DNA of 64,000 bases, from contig NZ_JAWHTE010000007.1 of NCBI RefSeq assembly GCF_032586175.1, positions 1 through 64,000 of the forward strand. The letters run 5' to 3'. A program made the position numbers and the translations under genes. The notes beneath the pieces were generated by a model, which did no database searches, was not told the origin of the DNA, and was given only the letters and a program-made list of their open reading frames with translations. Below are positions 24,427 through 32,652 of the stretch, piece by piece. Source of the stretch: Ovoidimarina sediminis (GTDB taxonomy: Bacteria > Pseudomonadota > Alphaproteobacteria > Rhodobacterales > Rhodobacteraceae). The first letter of the stretch is position 1. Every line of letters starts with the position of its first letter.

Positions 24427-26306
24427 TCGTTGAAATCCTTGTCGAAGACGTGCGAGCGGCGCTTGGCGAGCTTGCGCGCGCCGTCGATGGCGGACTGAAT
24501 ATCGAAGGTGGCGCGGATGCGATCTTCGGACGGTTTGACCATCGCGGAATAGACCAGCGGGAAGTTTTCGAGGGTCGACAGGATCGGGTTCGGCGATGTC
24601 ATGCCGAGGCCGCAGCGGCTGGTTTCGATGATCGTCTGCGAGAGATCCTTCAGGTAGTCGATATCCTCGGGGTTCGCGAGGCCCTTGCGGAACTTCCCGA
24701 TGGCCTTCTGCAGAAAGACGTTCCCGACGCGGCAGGGTGTGCAATAGCCGCAGCTTTCGTGGACGAAGAAGGACATGTAGTATTCGACGATTTCGAGGAC
24801 GTTGCGCGCGCCGTTGAACACGATGACGGCGCCGCCCGTGGCGAGATCGTCGAAGGTCAGGCGGCGGTGGAAGGTGTCGCGGGCGATCATGGTACCACTG
24901 GGCCCGCCTATGAGGACGGCCGCGGCATCTTCGGCCCCTGCCATCTCGAGCAATTCGTGCACGGTGTGGCCGTAGGGCAGTTCGTAAATACCCGGGTTCA
25001 GGCAGTCGCCCGAGACGCTGAAAAGCTTCGTGCCGTGGCTGCCGGACGTGCCCATGGCGTGAAACCATGCGGCGCCCCGATCGAGTATGCGGGCCGCATG
25101 GCAGAGGGTTTCAACGTTGTTCACCACGGTCGGTGCGCCGAGATAGCCGTGAGTGACAGGGAAGGGTGGCCGCGTCTTCGGTTCACCCGGCAGGCCTTCG
25201 CAGGAGGAGATGAGCGCGCCTTCCTCGCCACAGATATAGGCCCCGGCGCCAAGCTGGATACGGATATCGAAGTCGAATTCCGGGGTGCTCATGATCGCGG
25301 TGCCGAGGAGGCCGCGCTGACGGCGCTCGGCCAGCACGGTTTCAAGGTGGTCGCGCAGATAGACGTATTCGCCCCGCAGGTAGAGAAGGCCTTCGCCGGC
25401 GCCGATGGCGCGGGCCGCGATGGTCATGCCTTCGAAAAGGAGGTTTGCGCGCTCGGTCAGGAGAACGCGATCCTTGAAGGTGCCCGGTTCCCCTTCGTCG
25501 GCGTTGCAGATGACGACCTTGCGGGCGGCCTTCGCGGCTGCCGCGGTCCGCCACTTTCGCCCCGTGGGAAAACCCGCGCCGCCGCAGCCGCGAAGGCCGC
25601 TGGCCTCAACGATTCGGATGATCTCTTCGGGGGTAGCCTGGAGCGCCGCCTTGAGCCCGTGCTCGTCGGGAACGGGGCCAAGAAGGACCTGTCCGGCATG
25701 GCGGATGTTGTTTTCGACCAGGCAGTGCGCGCGGGCGAGGGGCGCAAGTTCGGCGTGGCGCGGCACGAGGGCTTCTTCGGCGCTTTGCTCGGCTTTGAGG
25801 GCGTCGATCAGGCGTTGCACCGAAGCTGGTGTCAGTCGCGTCGCGACCACGTCGTTGATCATCGCCGCCGGGGCCTGATCGCAAAGACCGATGCAGGGCG
25901 TGTATTCGAGCGAGAACGCCCCGTCAGCGGTGGTTTCACCAATTCCTATACCCAGCGCCGTCTGAAAGGCCTGCGCGACGGCGGGCATGCCCGCGTAACG
26001 ATCGATGATGTCGTCGCAGAGTCGGATGGTGATGCGGCCCTTCGGTTCGCGGGAGAAGAAGGCATAGAAGCTTGCGACACCCTCGACGGCCACGCGGCTG
26101 AGCCCCGTTTTTTCTGCGATCAGATCCATCGCCCTGCGAGGGATGCAGCGAAACCGCGCCTGCGTCTGCAACAGAATATCCATCATCCGCGCCGGATCGT
26201 TCCCGACACCGGCGCAGATATCGTGAAGGGCGGTCACATCCTCGGGCGTGAGGGCCGCGCCGTCCGGGTGGTGTTCAGCCGCCTTCGCCATACCGGCATG
26301 CTGCAC
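24423..26306 (-). CDS. hoxF: NAD-reducing hydrogenase, diaphorase alpha subunit HoxF
   Basis: 627 residues from GTG at 26306, with ATG at 26291 equally possible. Residues about 20-170 are a NuoE-like domain with few cysteines (RLCDDIID, CIGLCDQ). The rest is NuoF-like: glycine-rich FMN/NADH motif GLRGCGGAGFPTG (about 237-249), NADEGEPGTFKDR, GAGAYICGEEGAL and the [4Fe-4S] motif SCGYCTPCRVGN with RCGLG. It reduces NAD+ with electrons from hydrogen. The Arg usually seen in the GRGGAGF loop is Cys here (C241). First gene of the operon, divergent from a Crp/Fnr-family regulator. No accessory hyp genes are in the window. Confidence 0.93.
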   Translation of the reverse strand: MQHAGMAKAAEHHPDGAALTPEDVTALHDICAGVGNDPARMMDILLQTQARFRCIPRRAMDLIAEKTGLSRVAVEGVASFYAFFSREPKGRITIRLCDDIIDRYAGMPAVAQAFQTALGIGIGETTADGAFSLEYTPCIGLCDQAPAAMINDVVATRLTPASVQRLIDALKAEQSAEEALVPRHAELAPLARAHCLVENNIRHAGQVLLGPVPDEHGLKAALQATPEEIIRIVEASGLRGCGGAGFPTGRKWRTAAAAKAARKVVICNADEGEPGTFKDRVLLTERANLLFEGMTIAARAIGAGEGLLYLRGEYVYLRDHLETVLAERRQRGLLGTAIMSTPEFDFDIRIQLGAGAYICGEEGALISSCEGLPGEPKTRPPFPVTHGYLGAPTVVNNVETLCHAARILDRGAAWFHAMGTSGSHGTKLFSVSGDCLNPGIYELPYGHTVHELLEMAGAEDAAAVLIGGPSGTMIARDTFHRRLTFDDLATGGAVIVFNGARNVLEIVEYYMSFFVHESCGYCTPCRVGNVFLQKAIGKFRKGLANPEDIDYLKDLSQTIIETSRCGLGMTSPNPILSTLENFPLVYSAMVKPSEDRIRATFDIQSAIDGARKLAKRRSHVFDKDFNE

Positions 26307-26439
26307 CTTCGCGCGGGCCTTGTCATCCCCTGTGGCCCCATGCCGCGGCAGGTTTCGCCGCCCGACTCGCGACGGGTGCGATCAAGTCGGGGAAAACCCT
26401 GATGGGGAAACACCGGACTCCCGCGAGACCGATGAAGTG

Positions 26440-26453
26440 ATGATCTCATTCAA
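26440..26453. promoter_or_regulatory. Weak FNR/FixK-like site between hoxF and the regulator gene
   Basis: ATGATCTCATTCAA matches TTGAT-N4-ATCAA at 8 of 10 fixed positions (first and tenth differ). It lies 30 bp before the Crp/Fnr gene start and about 135 bp before hoxF. The position suits autoregulation or control of hox, but the match is imperfect and could be chance. Confidence 0.25.
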
Positions 26454-26482
26454 CGAGACATTGCTATTTCGGGGGACTGGTC

Positions 26483-27139
26483 ATGACACGTTGTGCTTCT
26501 CGCTCCGACACGGGAGCGCCCTCGCTTTCGGAGCTGTTCGAGACATCAGGCATCAAGAGACGGTTCAACCCGGGCGCCACGATTGCGGCGCAGGGAGAAC
26601 GACAGGCCTGGGTCTACATGGTGGCACGGGGTTGTGTGCGATCGTGCATCTATTCGCCCGAGGGGCATCGCAGGGTCGTGCGTTTCCGGGGGCCGGGATC
26701 GGTGCTGGGCCTCGGTCTGGCCGCGGAATGGACGACGTCGGAGGAGGCCGTGGACATGGCGGTTCTCGAAGCGATCCCGGTCGCGGCCTTCGAGGCGATG
26801 CTGGCGGCCTCGCCCGCTGCGCAGCGTGACCTGCATGACCGGATGCGGGAGGAGATCGAAGCCCATGCCGCGCTTCTTGTCCTGACCTCGAACAGTTCGG
26901 CGGTCGACCGGGTGAGGGAGTTCCTTAAGGATTTCGCGCGGAGCCGGAAAAGCGGCGGCCTTATTTCGCTTCCGATGAGCCGTCGGGATATCGGCGACCA
27001 TCTGGCGCTGTCCATGGAATCGGTCTGCCGCGCGATTTCCACGTTGAAACGCGACGGCGAGATCGACCTCAAGGGCGCTTCGTTCTTCCGGTTTCCCGAA
27101 CAGGATGCCGGCGGTCTGGCGGTGCATTGCGCCGCCTGA
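26483..27139 (+). CDS. Crp/Fnr-family transcriptional regulator
   Basis: 218 residues. N-terminal cyclic-nucleotide-binding-like beta roll (about 20-130), dimer helix, and C-terminal winged helix (about 150-210) whose recognition helix reads ALSMESVCRAIS, the E-x-x-S-x-x-R pattern that reads TTGAT half-sites in FNR/FixK proteins. It lacks the N-terminal cysteine cluster of true FNR, so it is closer to FixK- or Dnr-like factors and may not sense oxygen itself; two cysteines in GCVRSC sit in the beta roll. GGGGGA precedes the ATG. Divergent from hoxF, it is the natural candidate regulator of the hydrogenase operon, possibly under FixLJ. Confidence 0.85.
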   Translation: MTRCASRSDTGAPSLSELFETSGIKRRFNPGATIAAQGERQAWVYMVARGCVRSCIYSPEGHRRVVRFRGPGSVLGLGLAAEWTTSEEAVDMAVLEAIPVAAFEAMLAASPAAQRDLHDRMREEIEAHAALLVLTSNSSAVDRVREFLKDFARSRKSGGLISLPMSRRDIGDHLALSMESVCRAISTLKRDGEIDLKGASFFRFPEQDAGGLAVHCAA

Positions 27140-27144
27140 GCCTG

Positions 27145-27849
27145 CTACGGGTGAAAGAGACTTCCCACGGCGTAGGCGATCGTCGCCGCAACGCTGCCGA
27201 TCAGCAGAGTTTCCCACGACGTCCACCACCAGGCGCGGAGCGACCAGCGGCTGCGGATCGCGCCGATGGCGCAGAAGACAGTTAGCGTCATCAGGATCGA
27301 GACCAGGAATGCGTTGTCCATCCCGAAGATGAAGGGCAGAAGCGGTACGAGGCCCGCGGCGAGGAATGCGAGGAAGGTGGCAATGGCGCCCCTGAGCGGC
27401 AGGGACTTGCTTGGCGAGACGCCGTACTCCTCAACCAGCATGTAATCCACCCAGACGTCCCGGTGGCTTGATATCGCGCGCACCGCGTCTTCAAGGTTCT
27501 GACCTGTAAGGCCCTTCTGGTTGAGGATCTGGCGAAGCTCCTCGCGCTCACCCTCGGGTGCACGGCGGATGTGATCCTCTTCCACCGCGCGCAATCGGTC
27601 GACATCCTCGGCTTCGGCGCGGGTGCCTGCGAAATTGCCCGCGGCCATGGAAAAGCCGTCCGCCAGCACGTTCGCAATCCCGAGAACGACGACGACGTTA
27701 GAGGAGAGACCGGCACCCTCGACCCCTGCGACGATGGCAAGCGTGGTGACCGCGCCGTCGATCCCGCCGAGGACGGCGTCTTTCAGGCGGCTCGGCAACC
27801 GCTGCGCGGCCAGCCGGTCCGCGATGGCCTTGGGCGAGTGATCGTGCAT
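27145..27849 (-). CDS. VIT1/CCC1-family metal transporter
   Basis: 234 residues from the ATG at 27849, one base after the upstream ATPase stop (an in-frame start at 27885 is less likely). Two N-terminal helices flank GGIDGAVTTLAIVAGVEGAG and GFSMAAGNFAG, the DUF125/VIT signature. A cytoplasmic acidic metal-binding segment with several Glu follows (about 80-130), then three C-terminal helices. Homologues move Fe2+ or Mn2+. Its tight coupling to a P-type ATPase suggests shared handling of divalent cations. It ends only a few bases from the regulator gene on the other strand. Confidence 0.86.
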   Translation of the reverse strand: MHDHSPKAIADRLAAQRLPSRLKDAVLGGIDGAVTTLAIVAGVEGAGLSSNVVVVLGIANVLADGFSMAAGNFAGTRAEAEDVDRLRAVEEDHIRRAPEGEREELRQILNQKGLTGQNLEDAVRAISSHRDVWVDYMLVEEYGVSPSKSLPLRGAIATFLAFLAAGLVPLLPFIFGMDNAFLVSILMTLTVFCAIGAIRSRWSLRAWWWTSWETLLIGSVAATIAYAVGSLFHP

Positions 27850-27850
27850 G

Positions 27851-30457
27851 TCAGGGCCTTTCGGATCCGCGTCGTCCCGGTGCACTCATAAACGCCTTCA
27901 CGCCTTCGGGAACAACCACCAGCGGAAAGGCAAGCGCGGCGATGAGACCCCAGTGCTCGGCCAACAGCGGCACGGTGCGCAGAAGCGTCTGGAGCGGCGC
28001 CCAGTAGATCGCGGCGACCTGGAGAAGAAGGCTCAGGGTGAACGCGCCGATCAGCACCCGGTTCGAAAGCCAGCCGATCGACGAGACGGGCCGGTGGAGC
28101 GAGCGGAAGGCGAAGACGCTTACCTTCTCGAAGACAAGCATTCCGGTGAAGGCCGCGGTGCGCGCCAGATCGGCCCCGAGCGGAAGGAACGTGTAGAAAA
28201 TCCAGAGGCTCGCGGCCCCGGTGTAGAGCCCGAAACAGAGGATAAGCGCGAGACCGGTGCGCCCGAGGATCGGCGCGTCGGGGCGGCGCGGCGGATGCTT
28301 CATCTGGTCGGGCTCGGCCTTTTCGAGACCGAGGGCCACTGCGGTGACCCCGTCGGTGATGAGGTTCATCCAGAGGATCTGGGTGGCGAGAAAGATGAGC
28401 GGACCGCCGATGAAGAGGTTGGCCATGATCGCGATCACCTCGCCCGCATTGGAACACAGGAGGTAGCGGACGAATTTGCGGACGTTGTCGAACTGGCGGC
28501 GGCCCTCGGCGATGGCGTTCACGATGGTCGAGAAATTATCGTCGAGGAGGATGAGATCGGAGGCACTTTTGGCCACCTCGGTGCCCCGGATTCCCATGGC
28601 AATTCCGATGTCGGCGGTCTTGAGCGCGGGCGCGTCGTTCACGCCGTCGCCGGTCATGGCCACGATCTGACCCTGGGCGCGGAGCGCTTCGACGATGCGA
28701 AGCTTGTGCTCGGGCCGGGTTCTGGCGAAGAGAACGTCTTGTTCGAGCGCCTCGGAAAGCTCTTCCGGCGACATGGCGTCGAGCGCCTCGCCCTCGATCG
28801 GGCGGGGGGTGCCGAGCCCGACCTCTGCGGCGACGGCAGCGGCGGTGACTGCGCCGTCGCCAGTGATCATGACGATGCGGATGCCGGCGCTTCGGGCAAG
28901 ATCGATGGCCGGGCGCACCTCGGGCCGCGGCGGATCGATCATGCCGGCAAGGCCGAGGAATAAAAGGCCGCGTTCTTCCAGGTCACCGGTTGTGGCGGGG
29001 CGCGCGGCCAGGGCCAGAACACGCCGGCCTTCGGCGGCCATTTCGGCGTTCTCTTCCGCGATTCTCCGGCGTGTGGCGGTATCGAGCGGCAAGGGGCCTT
29101 CGGGGCCGAGATAGCGCGTTGAGCGTTCGAGGATCACCTCGGGCGCGCCCTTGACGTGAAGCCGGTGGCCGTCGTCCTTCCGCGCAAGGACGCTCATGCA
29201 TTTGCGTTCGCTGGCGAAGGGCACTTCCGCCACATGGGCGTCAGGCGAGACCTCGGGCGCCCAGCCTTTGTAGGCCAGGGTGACGAGTGCCTTTTCGGTC
29301 GGCGCGCCCACCGTGATCCATGCAGGGCCGTCGCGCGTGATCGACGCGTGGTTGCACACGAGCGCGGTTTCGAGAAGCGCGGCGAGAAGGGGATCGTCCG
29401 CGGCCCGGACGCGGGTGCCGTTCCGTTCGATGTGGCCGGTTGGGTCGTAGCCTTCGCCGGTCACGCGGTAGAGCTGCGTGGGCGTGCGTACCTCCGTCAC
29501 CGTCATCGCGTTTTCTGTGAGGGTGCCTGTCTTGTCGGTGCAGATGACCGAAGCCGCCCCCAGCGTCTCGACCGCCTGAAGACGACGGGCGAGGGCCTGC
29601 TTGCGCGCCATGGCAGAGGCGCCGAGGGCGAGGGTAATGGTGACGACGGCGGGCAGACCCTCGGGCACCATGGCGACCGCGAGGGAGAGGCCGGTCATGA
29701 ACATTTCGAAGAGCGGGCGCCCGACGCTCCAGCCGATCAGGATGACGAGGGCCGCGATCGCCAGCGCGGCGGCGCCGATCTGCCGGGCGAGCTGGCCGAG
29801 CCTGATCTGCAGGTTGGTCTGCTTTTCACCTACCTGTGCCGTGAGTTCCGCGACGCGGCCGAATTCGGTGGCCAGCCCGATCGCCGTTGCGACGCCCTCG
29901 GCCCGGCCAGAGACCAGCGCGGTTCCGGCGAATAGGCGGCCGACGTCGCTGTCGGGCTCAGGGCGCTTTTCGACCGGAAGGGATTCGCCCGTGAGCACGC
30001 TTTCATCGACCTTGAGCCCGGTCCCGGCGGTGATCCGCAGATCGGCCGGGACGGCCTGGCCCGGGGCCACGATGACGAGATCGCCGGGTACGATTTCGCG
30101 CGCCGGGATCTCACGCTCCACCCCGTCGCGGATGACGATTGCGGTCGGGCTGAGCATGGCGCGCAGCGCATCGAGCGCGGTCTCGGCCCGCCACTCCTGA
30201 ACGAAGCCCAGAACAGCGTTCAGGACGAGAACAAGGAGGATTGCCAGCGCATCGATCCGCTGATCGAGCAGGAAGGCAATGGCCGCCGCCACAGCCAGGA
30301 TCAGAACGAGAAAACCGCGGAACTGACGTAGCAGGATCCTCGCCGGTGACGGCGGCCTCTGGCGCGGGAGTTCGTTCCAGCCGAACCTTGCCCTCAGTTC
30401 CACGATCTCGTCGGTCCCGAGACCGGGCGCTGCGTTTGGCGGCTCAGGTTCGGCCAT
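27851..30457 (-). CDS. P2A-type cation-transporting ATPase (Ca2+/Mn2+-like)
   Basis: 868 residues from the ATG at 30457 (MAEPEPPNAAPG); an ATG nine codons earlier (30484) is possible. Features in order: N-terminal cation ATPase domain (RFGWNELP), two helices, actuator loop (TGES), helices with VPEGLPAVV, phosphorylation motif CTDKTGTLTEN, KGAPE nucleotide site, TGDGVNDAPAL hinge, and four C-terminal helices with NLITDG. The PEGLP and NLxTDG motifs match SERCA/PMR1-like pumps. It expels Ca2+ or Mn2+ from the cytosol. It heads a two-gene operon with the VIT-family gene, and a candidate FNR box lies 60 bp upstream. Confidence 0.92.
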   Translation of the reverse strand: MAEPEPPNAAPGLGTDEIVELRARFGWNELPRQRPPSPARILLRQFRGFLVLILAVAAAIAFLLDQRIDALAILLVLVLNAVLGFVQEWRAETALDALRAMLSPTAIVIRDGVEREIPAREIVPGDLVIVAPGQAVPADLRITAGTGLKVDESVLTGESLPVEKRPEPDSDVGRLFAGTALVSGRAEGVATAIGLATEFGRVAELTAQVGEKQTNLQIRLGQLARQIGAAALAIAALVILIGWSVGRPLFEMFMTGLSLAVAMVPEGLPAVVTITLALGASAMARKQALARRLQAVETLGAASVICTDKTGTLTENAMTVTEVRTPTQLYRVTGEGYDPTGHIERNGTRVRAADDPLLAALLETALVCNHASITRDGPAWITVGAPTEKALVTLAYKGWAPEVSPDAHVAEVPFASERKCMSVLARKDDGHRLHVKGAPEVILERSTRYLGPEGPLPLDTATRRRIAEENAEMAAEGRRVLALAARPATTGDLEERGLLFLGLAGMIDPPRPEVRPAIDLARSAGIRIVMITGDGAVTAAAVAAEVGLGTPRPIEGEALDAMSPEELSEALEQDVLFARTRPEHKLRIVEALRAQGQIVAMTGDGVNDAPALKTADIGIAMGIRGTEVAKSASDLILLDDNFSTIVNAIAEGRRQFDNVRKFVRYLLCSNAGEVIAIMANLFIGGPLIFLATQILWMNLITDGVTAVALGLEKAEPDQMKHPPRRPDAPILGRTGLALILCFGLYTGAASLWIFYTFLPLGADLARTAAFTGMLVFEKVSVFAFRSLHRPVSSIGWLSNRVLIGAFTLSLLLQVAAIYWAPLQTLLRTVPLLAEHWGLIAALAFPLVVVPEGVKAFMSAPGRRGSERP

Positions 30458-30516
30458 ATCGGAAGACTGTCCCCACGTCAGCATCTGAAGATTACCACAG
30501 TCTCATCGATCCGGAG

Positions 30517-30530
30517 TTGCGCCGGATCAA
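30517..30530. promoter_or_regulatory. Candidate FNR-type box between ATPase and phasin genes
   Basis: TTGCGCCGGATCAA on the + strand (TTGATCCGGCGCAA on the other) matches TTGAT-N4-ATCAA at 8 of 10 fixed positions. It is nearly identical to the sites at 37018 and 39319, sharing a TTGATCC core. It lies about 58-60 bp from both divergent start codons, a distance that suits activation in either direction. Confidence 0.5.
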
Positions 30531-30587
30531 TGTGCGGACAGGCGCATAGGTGTAGCCTTCCGCACGAGCACAAGAAGGGAGGCCGGA

Positions 30588-30953
30588 ATGCCAGGAAAGC
30601 AAAGTGACACGGACCGTGCCGCAAAATCGGCGGCAGGACCCCAGCAAGCGATGGATGATGCCGCGGCTCTGCAGGCCTATGGGTTCAATACGATGACGTC
30701 GATGGGCGTCGCCTGGGTCGAGGCGCTGAGCGACATGGGCAGCGAGGTGCTGTCTTTCGTCGCCGACCGGATCAAGGAAGATGTGAAGACGCAGCACCGG
30801 CTGCTGCATTGCAAGGATGTGGACGAGCTTCAGGAGATACAGGCTGAATTCGTTCAGAAGGCGATTGACCAGTATCGCGAGGAAACCGGCAAGCTTGTGG
30901 AGATGAGCCGGAGTTTCGTAAGCCGGGCGGAGGCGGAGCGGGGTGAAAGCTGA
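30588..30953 (+). CDS. Phasin (polyhydroxyalkanoate granule protein)
   Basis: A 121-residue, mostly helical protein with the phasin_2 pattern: NTMTSMGVAWVEALSDMGSEV, then CKDVDELQEIQAEFVQKAID, and a helical C terminus. AAGGGAGG gives a strong ribosome site. Phasins coat polyhydroxybutyrate granules; a PHA synthase gene converges on it with a 9-bp gap, so the assignment is well supported by context. A candidate FNR box lies 58 bp upstream. Confidence 0.86.
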   Translation: MPGKQSDTDRAAKSAAGPQQAMDDAAALQAYGFNTMTSMGVAWVEALSDMGSEVLSFVADRIKEDVKTQHRLLHCKDVDELQEIQAEFVQKAIDQYREETGKLVEMSRSFVSRAEAERGES

Positions 30954-30962
30954 CATGCGCGC

Positions 30963-32651
30963 CTAGCCGAACACGTAATTTCCGGGAGCCGGGCCGAGCG
31001 ATCGGCCCCGCTTCTTTCTGGCCGGTCTTGTTCCGGTGCTGCGGGCATCGAGCCAGTCGCACCACGCTGGCCACCAGGACCCGTCCTTTTCCTTTCCCCG
31101 TTCGAGCCAGGTTTCGGGATCGGTGTACTTCTGCGTCTCCCGCCGTTCCGTGATGCGGTAATGCCGCCCGGGGTGGCCTGGCTCGGACAGAACGCCGCCG
31201 TTATGGCCGCCCGATGTGAGGCAGAAGGTCACGTCGGTGTCGGCGAGAAGGTGGAACTTGTAGACGGATTGCCACGGCGATACGTGATCGGCCTCTGTTC
31301 CGAGGCAGAAGACCGGCACGCGGATGTCCGTCAGGGCCACAGGCTCGCCCCCCACGCGGAACCGCCCCGTCGCCAGCCGGTTTTCGAGAAACATCTGCCG
31401 CAGGTACTCGGAATGCATCTTTGCCGGCATACGGGTTGCGTCGGTGTTCCAGGCCATCAGATCGTTCATCGGCGTGCGTTCACCCATGAGGTAGTGGCGG
31501 ATCACGCGGCTCCAGATCAGGTCGGCCGAGCGCAGCATGCGGAAGGCGCCCGCCATCTGGTCGGCCCGCAGATAGCCCTGGCTTTCCATGATGTCTTCGA
31601 GGAAGGCGACCTGGCTTTCGTTGATGAAGAGCGAAAGCTCGCCCGGTTCAGAGAAATCGACCTGCGCGGCGAGGAGGGAGACGGTGGCAAAGCGTTCATC
31701 CCCGTCGCGCGCCATGGCCGCAGCCTGCGCCGCCAGCAGTGTGCCGCCAAGGCAATAGCCCACCGCGTGAACGCGCCGATCCTCTTCCGGCGCGATCTTG
31801 TCGAGGGCCGCGCCGATGCCGAGGGACAGGTAATCGGCAAGCGCAAGGTCGGCGTCGTCCCGATCGGGGTTCTTCCAGGAAATCGCGAAGACCTCGAACC
31901 CCTGATCGCGAAGCCAGGCGATGAGCGAGTTGTCGGGCGAGAGATCGAGAATGTAGTATTTCATGATCCAGGCCGGAACGATCAGCACTGGCTCGGCCCG
32001 GACACGGGGGGTGGTGGGGGTGTAGCGGATCAGTTCGATGAGCCTGTTCCGGAAGACGACCTCGCCCGGCGCTATCGCGATGGTTTCACCCACGCGGTAT
32101 TCTCCATCCGGTTTCCGGTCGCCGGTGACCACCTGGTTGAAATCCTCAAGCCAGTTCTGCACGCCTCGGATCACGTTTTGCCCGGCCTCGTCGCGGGTGC
32201 GCGACAGCACGTCGGGATTCGTTGCGGGGAAATTGGTGGGCGAGACCATATCCAGCATCTGGCGCATGGCGAAGGAGACGATCCGCTGATGGGCCGGGTC
32301 GAGCCCGTCCTGTGGTGCCGTCGCATGTTCCCACCAGTCCTGATTAAGCAGGAACCATCGGCTGAGGAGGTTGAAAGGCGGGTGTGCCCAGCCCTCGCTT
32401 GCAAATCGGGTGTCGGCGCTTTCGTGAGCGGGCGCGATATCGGCGCCCGATGCGGCGAGATTGGCGAGGGCCGCAGCCTCGAGCGCGTTGGCCCAGGCGT
32501 GGCGGGCGAGCTCCATCTGCCGGACGGGCGAGCCCTGAAGATGCAGGATCCAGTCGATCCAGGCGGTGGCCAGAGCTGCGGGCGAGATGCCCCCCGTTAC
32601 GCGCCCGATGGCGGTGTGAAGCAGGCGGTCGGGATCTGGGCGCGTGGCCAT
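30963..32651 (-). CDS. phaC: Class I poly(3-hydroxyalkanoate) synthase
   Basis: A 562-residue enzyme. The N-terminal PhaC_N region (about 60-230; PPFNLLSRWFLLNQDWW) is followed by an alpha/beta-hydrolase core with the lipase-like box GYCLGG holding the catalytic cysteine (C300). The Asp (TEADHVSP) and His (SGGHNGG) complete the triad. It polymerises 3-hydroxyacyl-CoA into storage polyester. The ATG lies one base after the TGA of the HlyD-like gene, preceded by GGAGGGG, so it appears to be the last gene of an ABC exporter operon, an odd partner. It converges on a phasin gene. No phaA/phaB/phaR genes are nearby, so it may be a second synthase. Confidence 0.93.
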   Translation of the reverse strand: MATRPDPDRLLHTAIGRVTGGISPAALATAWIDWILHLQGSPVRQMELARHAWANALEAAALANLAASGADIAPAHESADTRFASEGWAHPPFNLLSRWFLLNQDWWEHATAPQDGLDPAHQRIVSFAMRQMLDMVSPTNFPATNPDVLSRTRDEAGQNVIRGVQNWLEDFNQVVTGDRKPDGEYRVGETIAIAPGEVVFRNRLIELIRYTPTTPRVRAEPVLIVPAWIMKYYILDLSPDNSLIAWLRDQGFEVFAISWKNPDRDDADLALADYLSLGIGAALDKIAPEEDRRVHAVGYCLGGTLLAAQAAAMARDGDERFATVSLLAAQVDFSEPGELSLFINESQVAFLEDIMESQGYLRADQMAGAFRMLRSADLIWSRVIRHYLMGERTPMNDLMAWNTDATRMPAKMHSEYLRQMFLENRLATGRFRVGGEPVALTDIRVPVFCLGTEADHVSPWQSVYKFHLLADTDVTFCLTSGGHNGGVLSEPGHPGRHYRITERRETQKYTDPETWLERGKEKDGSWWPAWCDWLDARSTGTRPARKKRGRSLGPAPGNYVFG

Positions 32652-32652
32652 C

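Noticed and set aside
25780..26260. Missing cysteines in the NuoE-like part of HoxF as a defect
   Set aside because: As I recall, HoxF of the Cupriavidus type also has fewer cysteines in this domain than NuoE, so it is likely a normal family trait.
21762..26402. Very long + strand open frames (682 and 650 codons) opposite the hox genes
   Set aside because: They are mirror frames of hoxH, hoxY and hoxF in GC-rich DNA. Their translations are arginine/aspartate-rich with no family features, while the opposite strand has full catalytic motifs.
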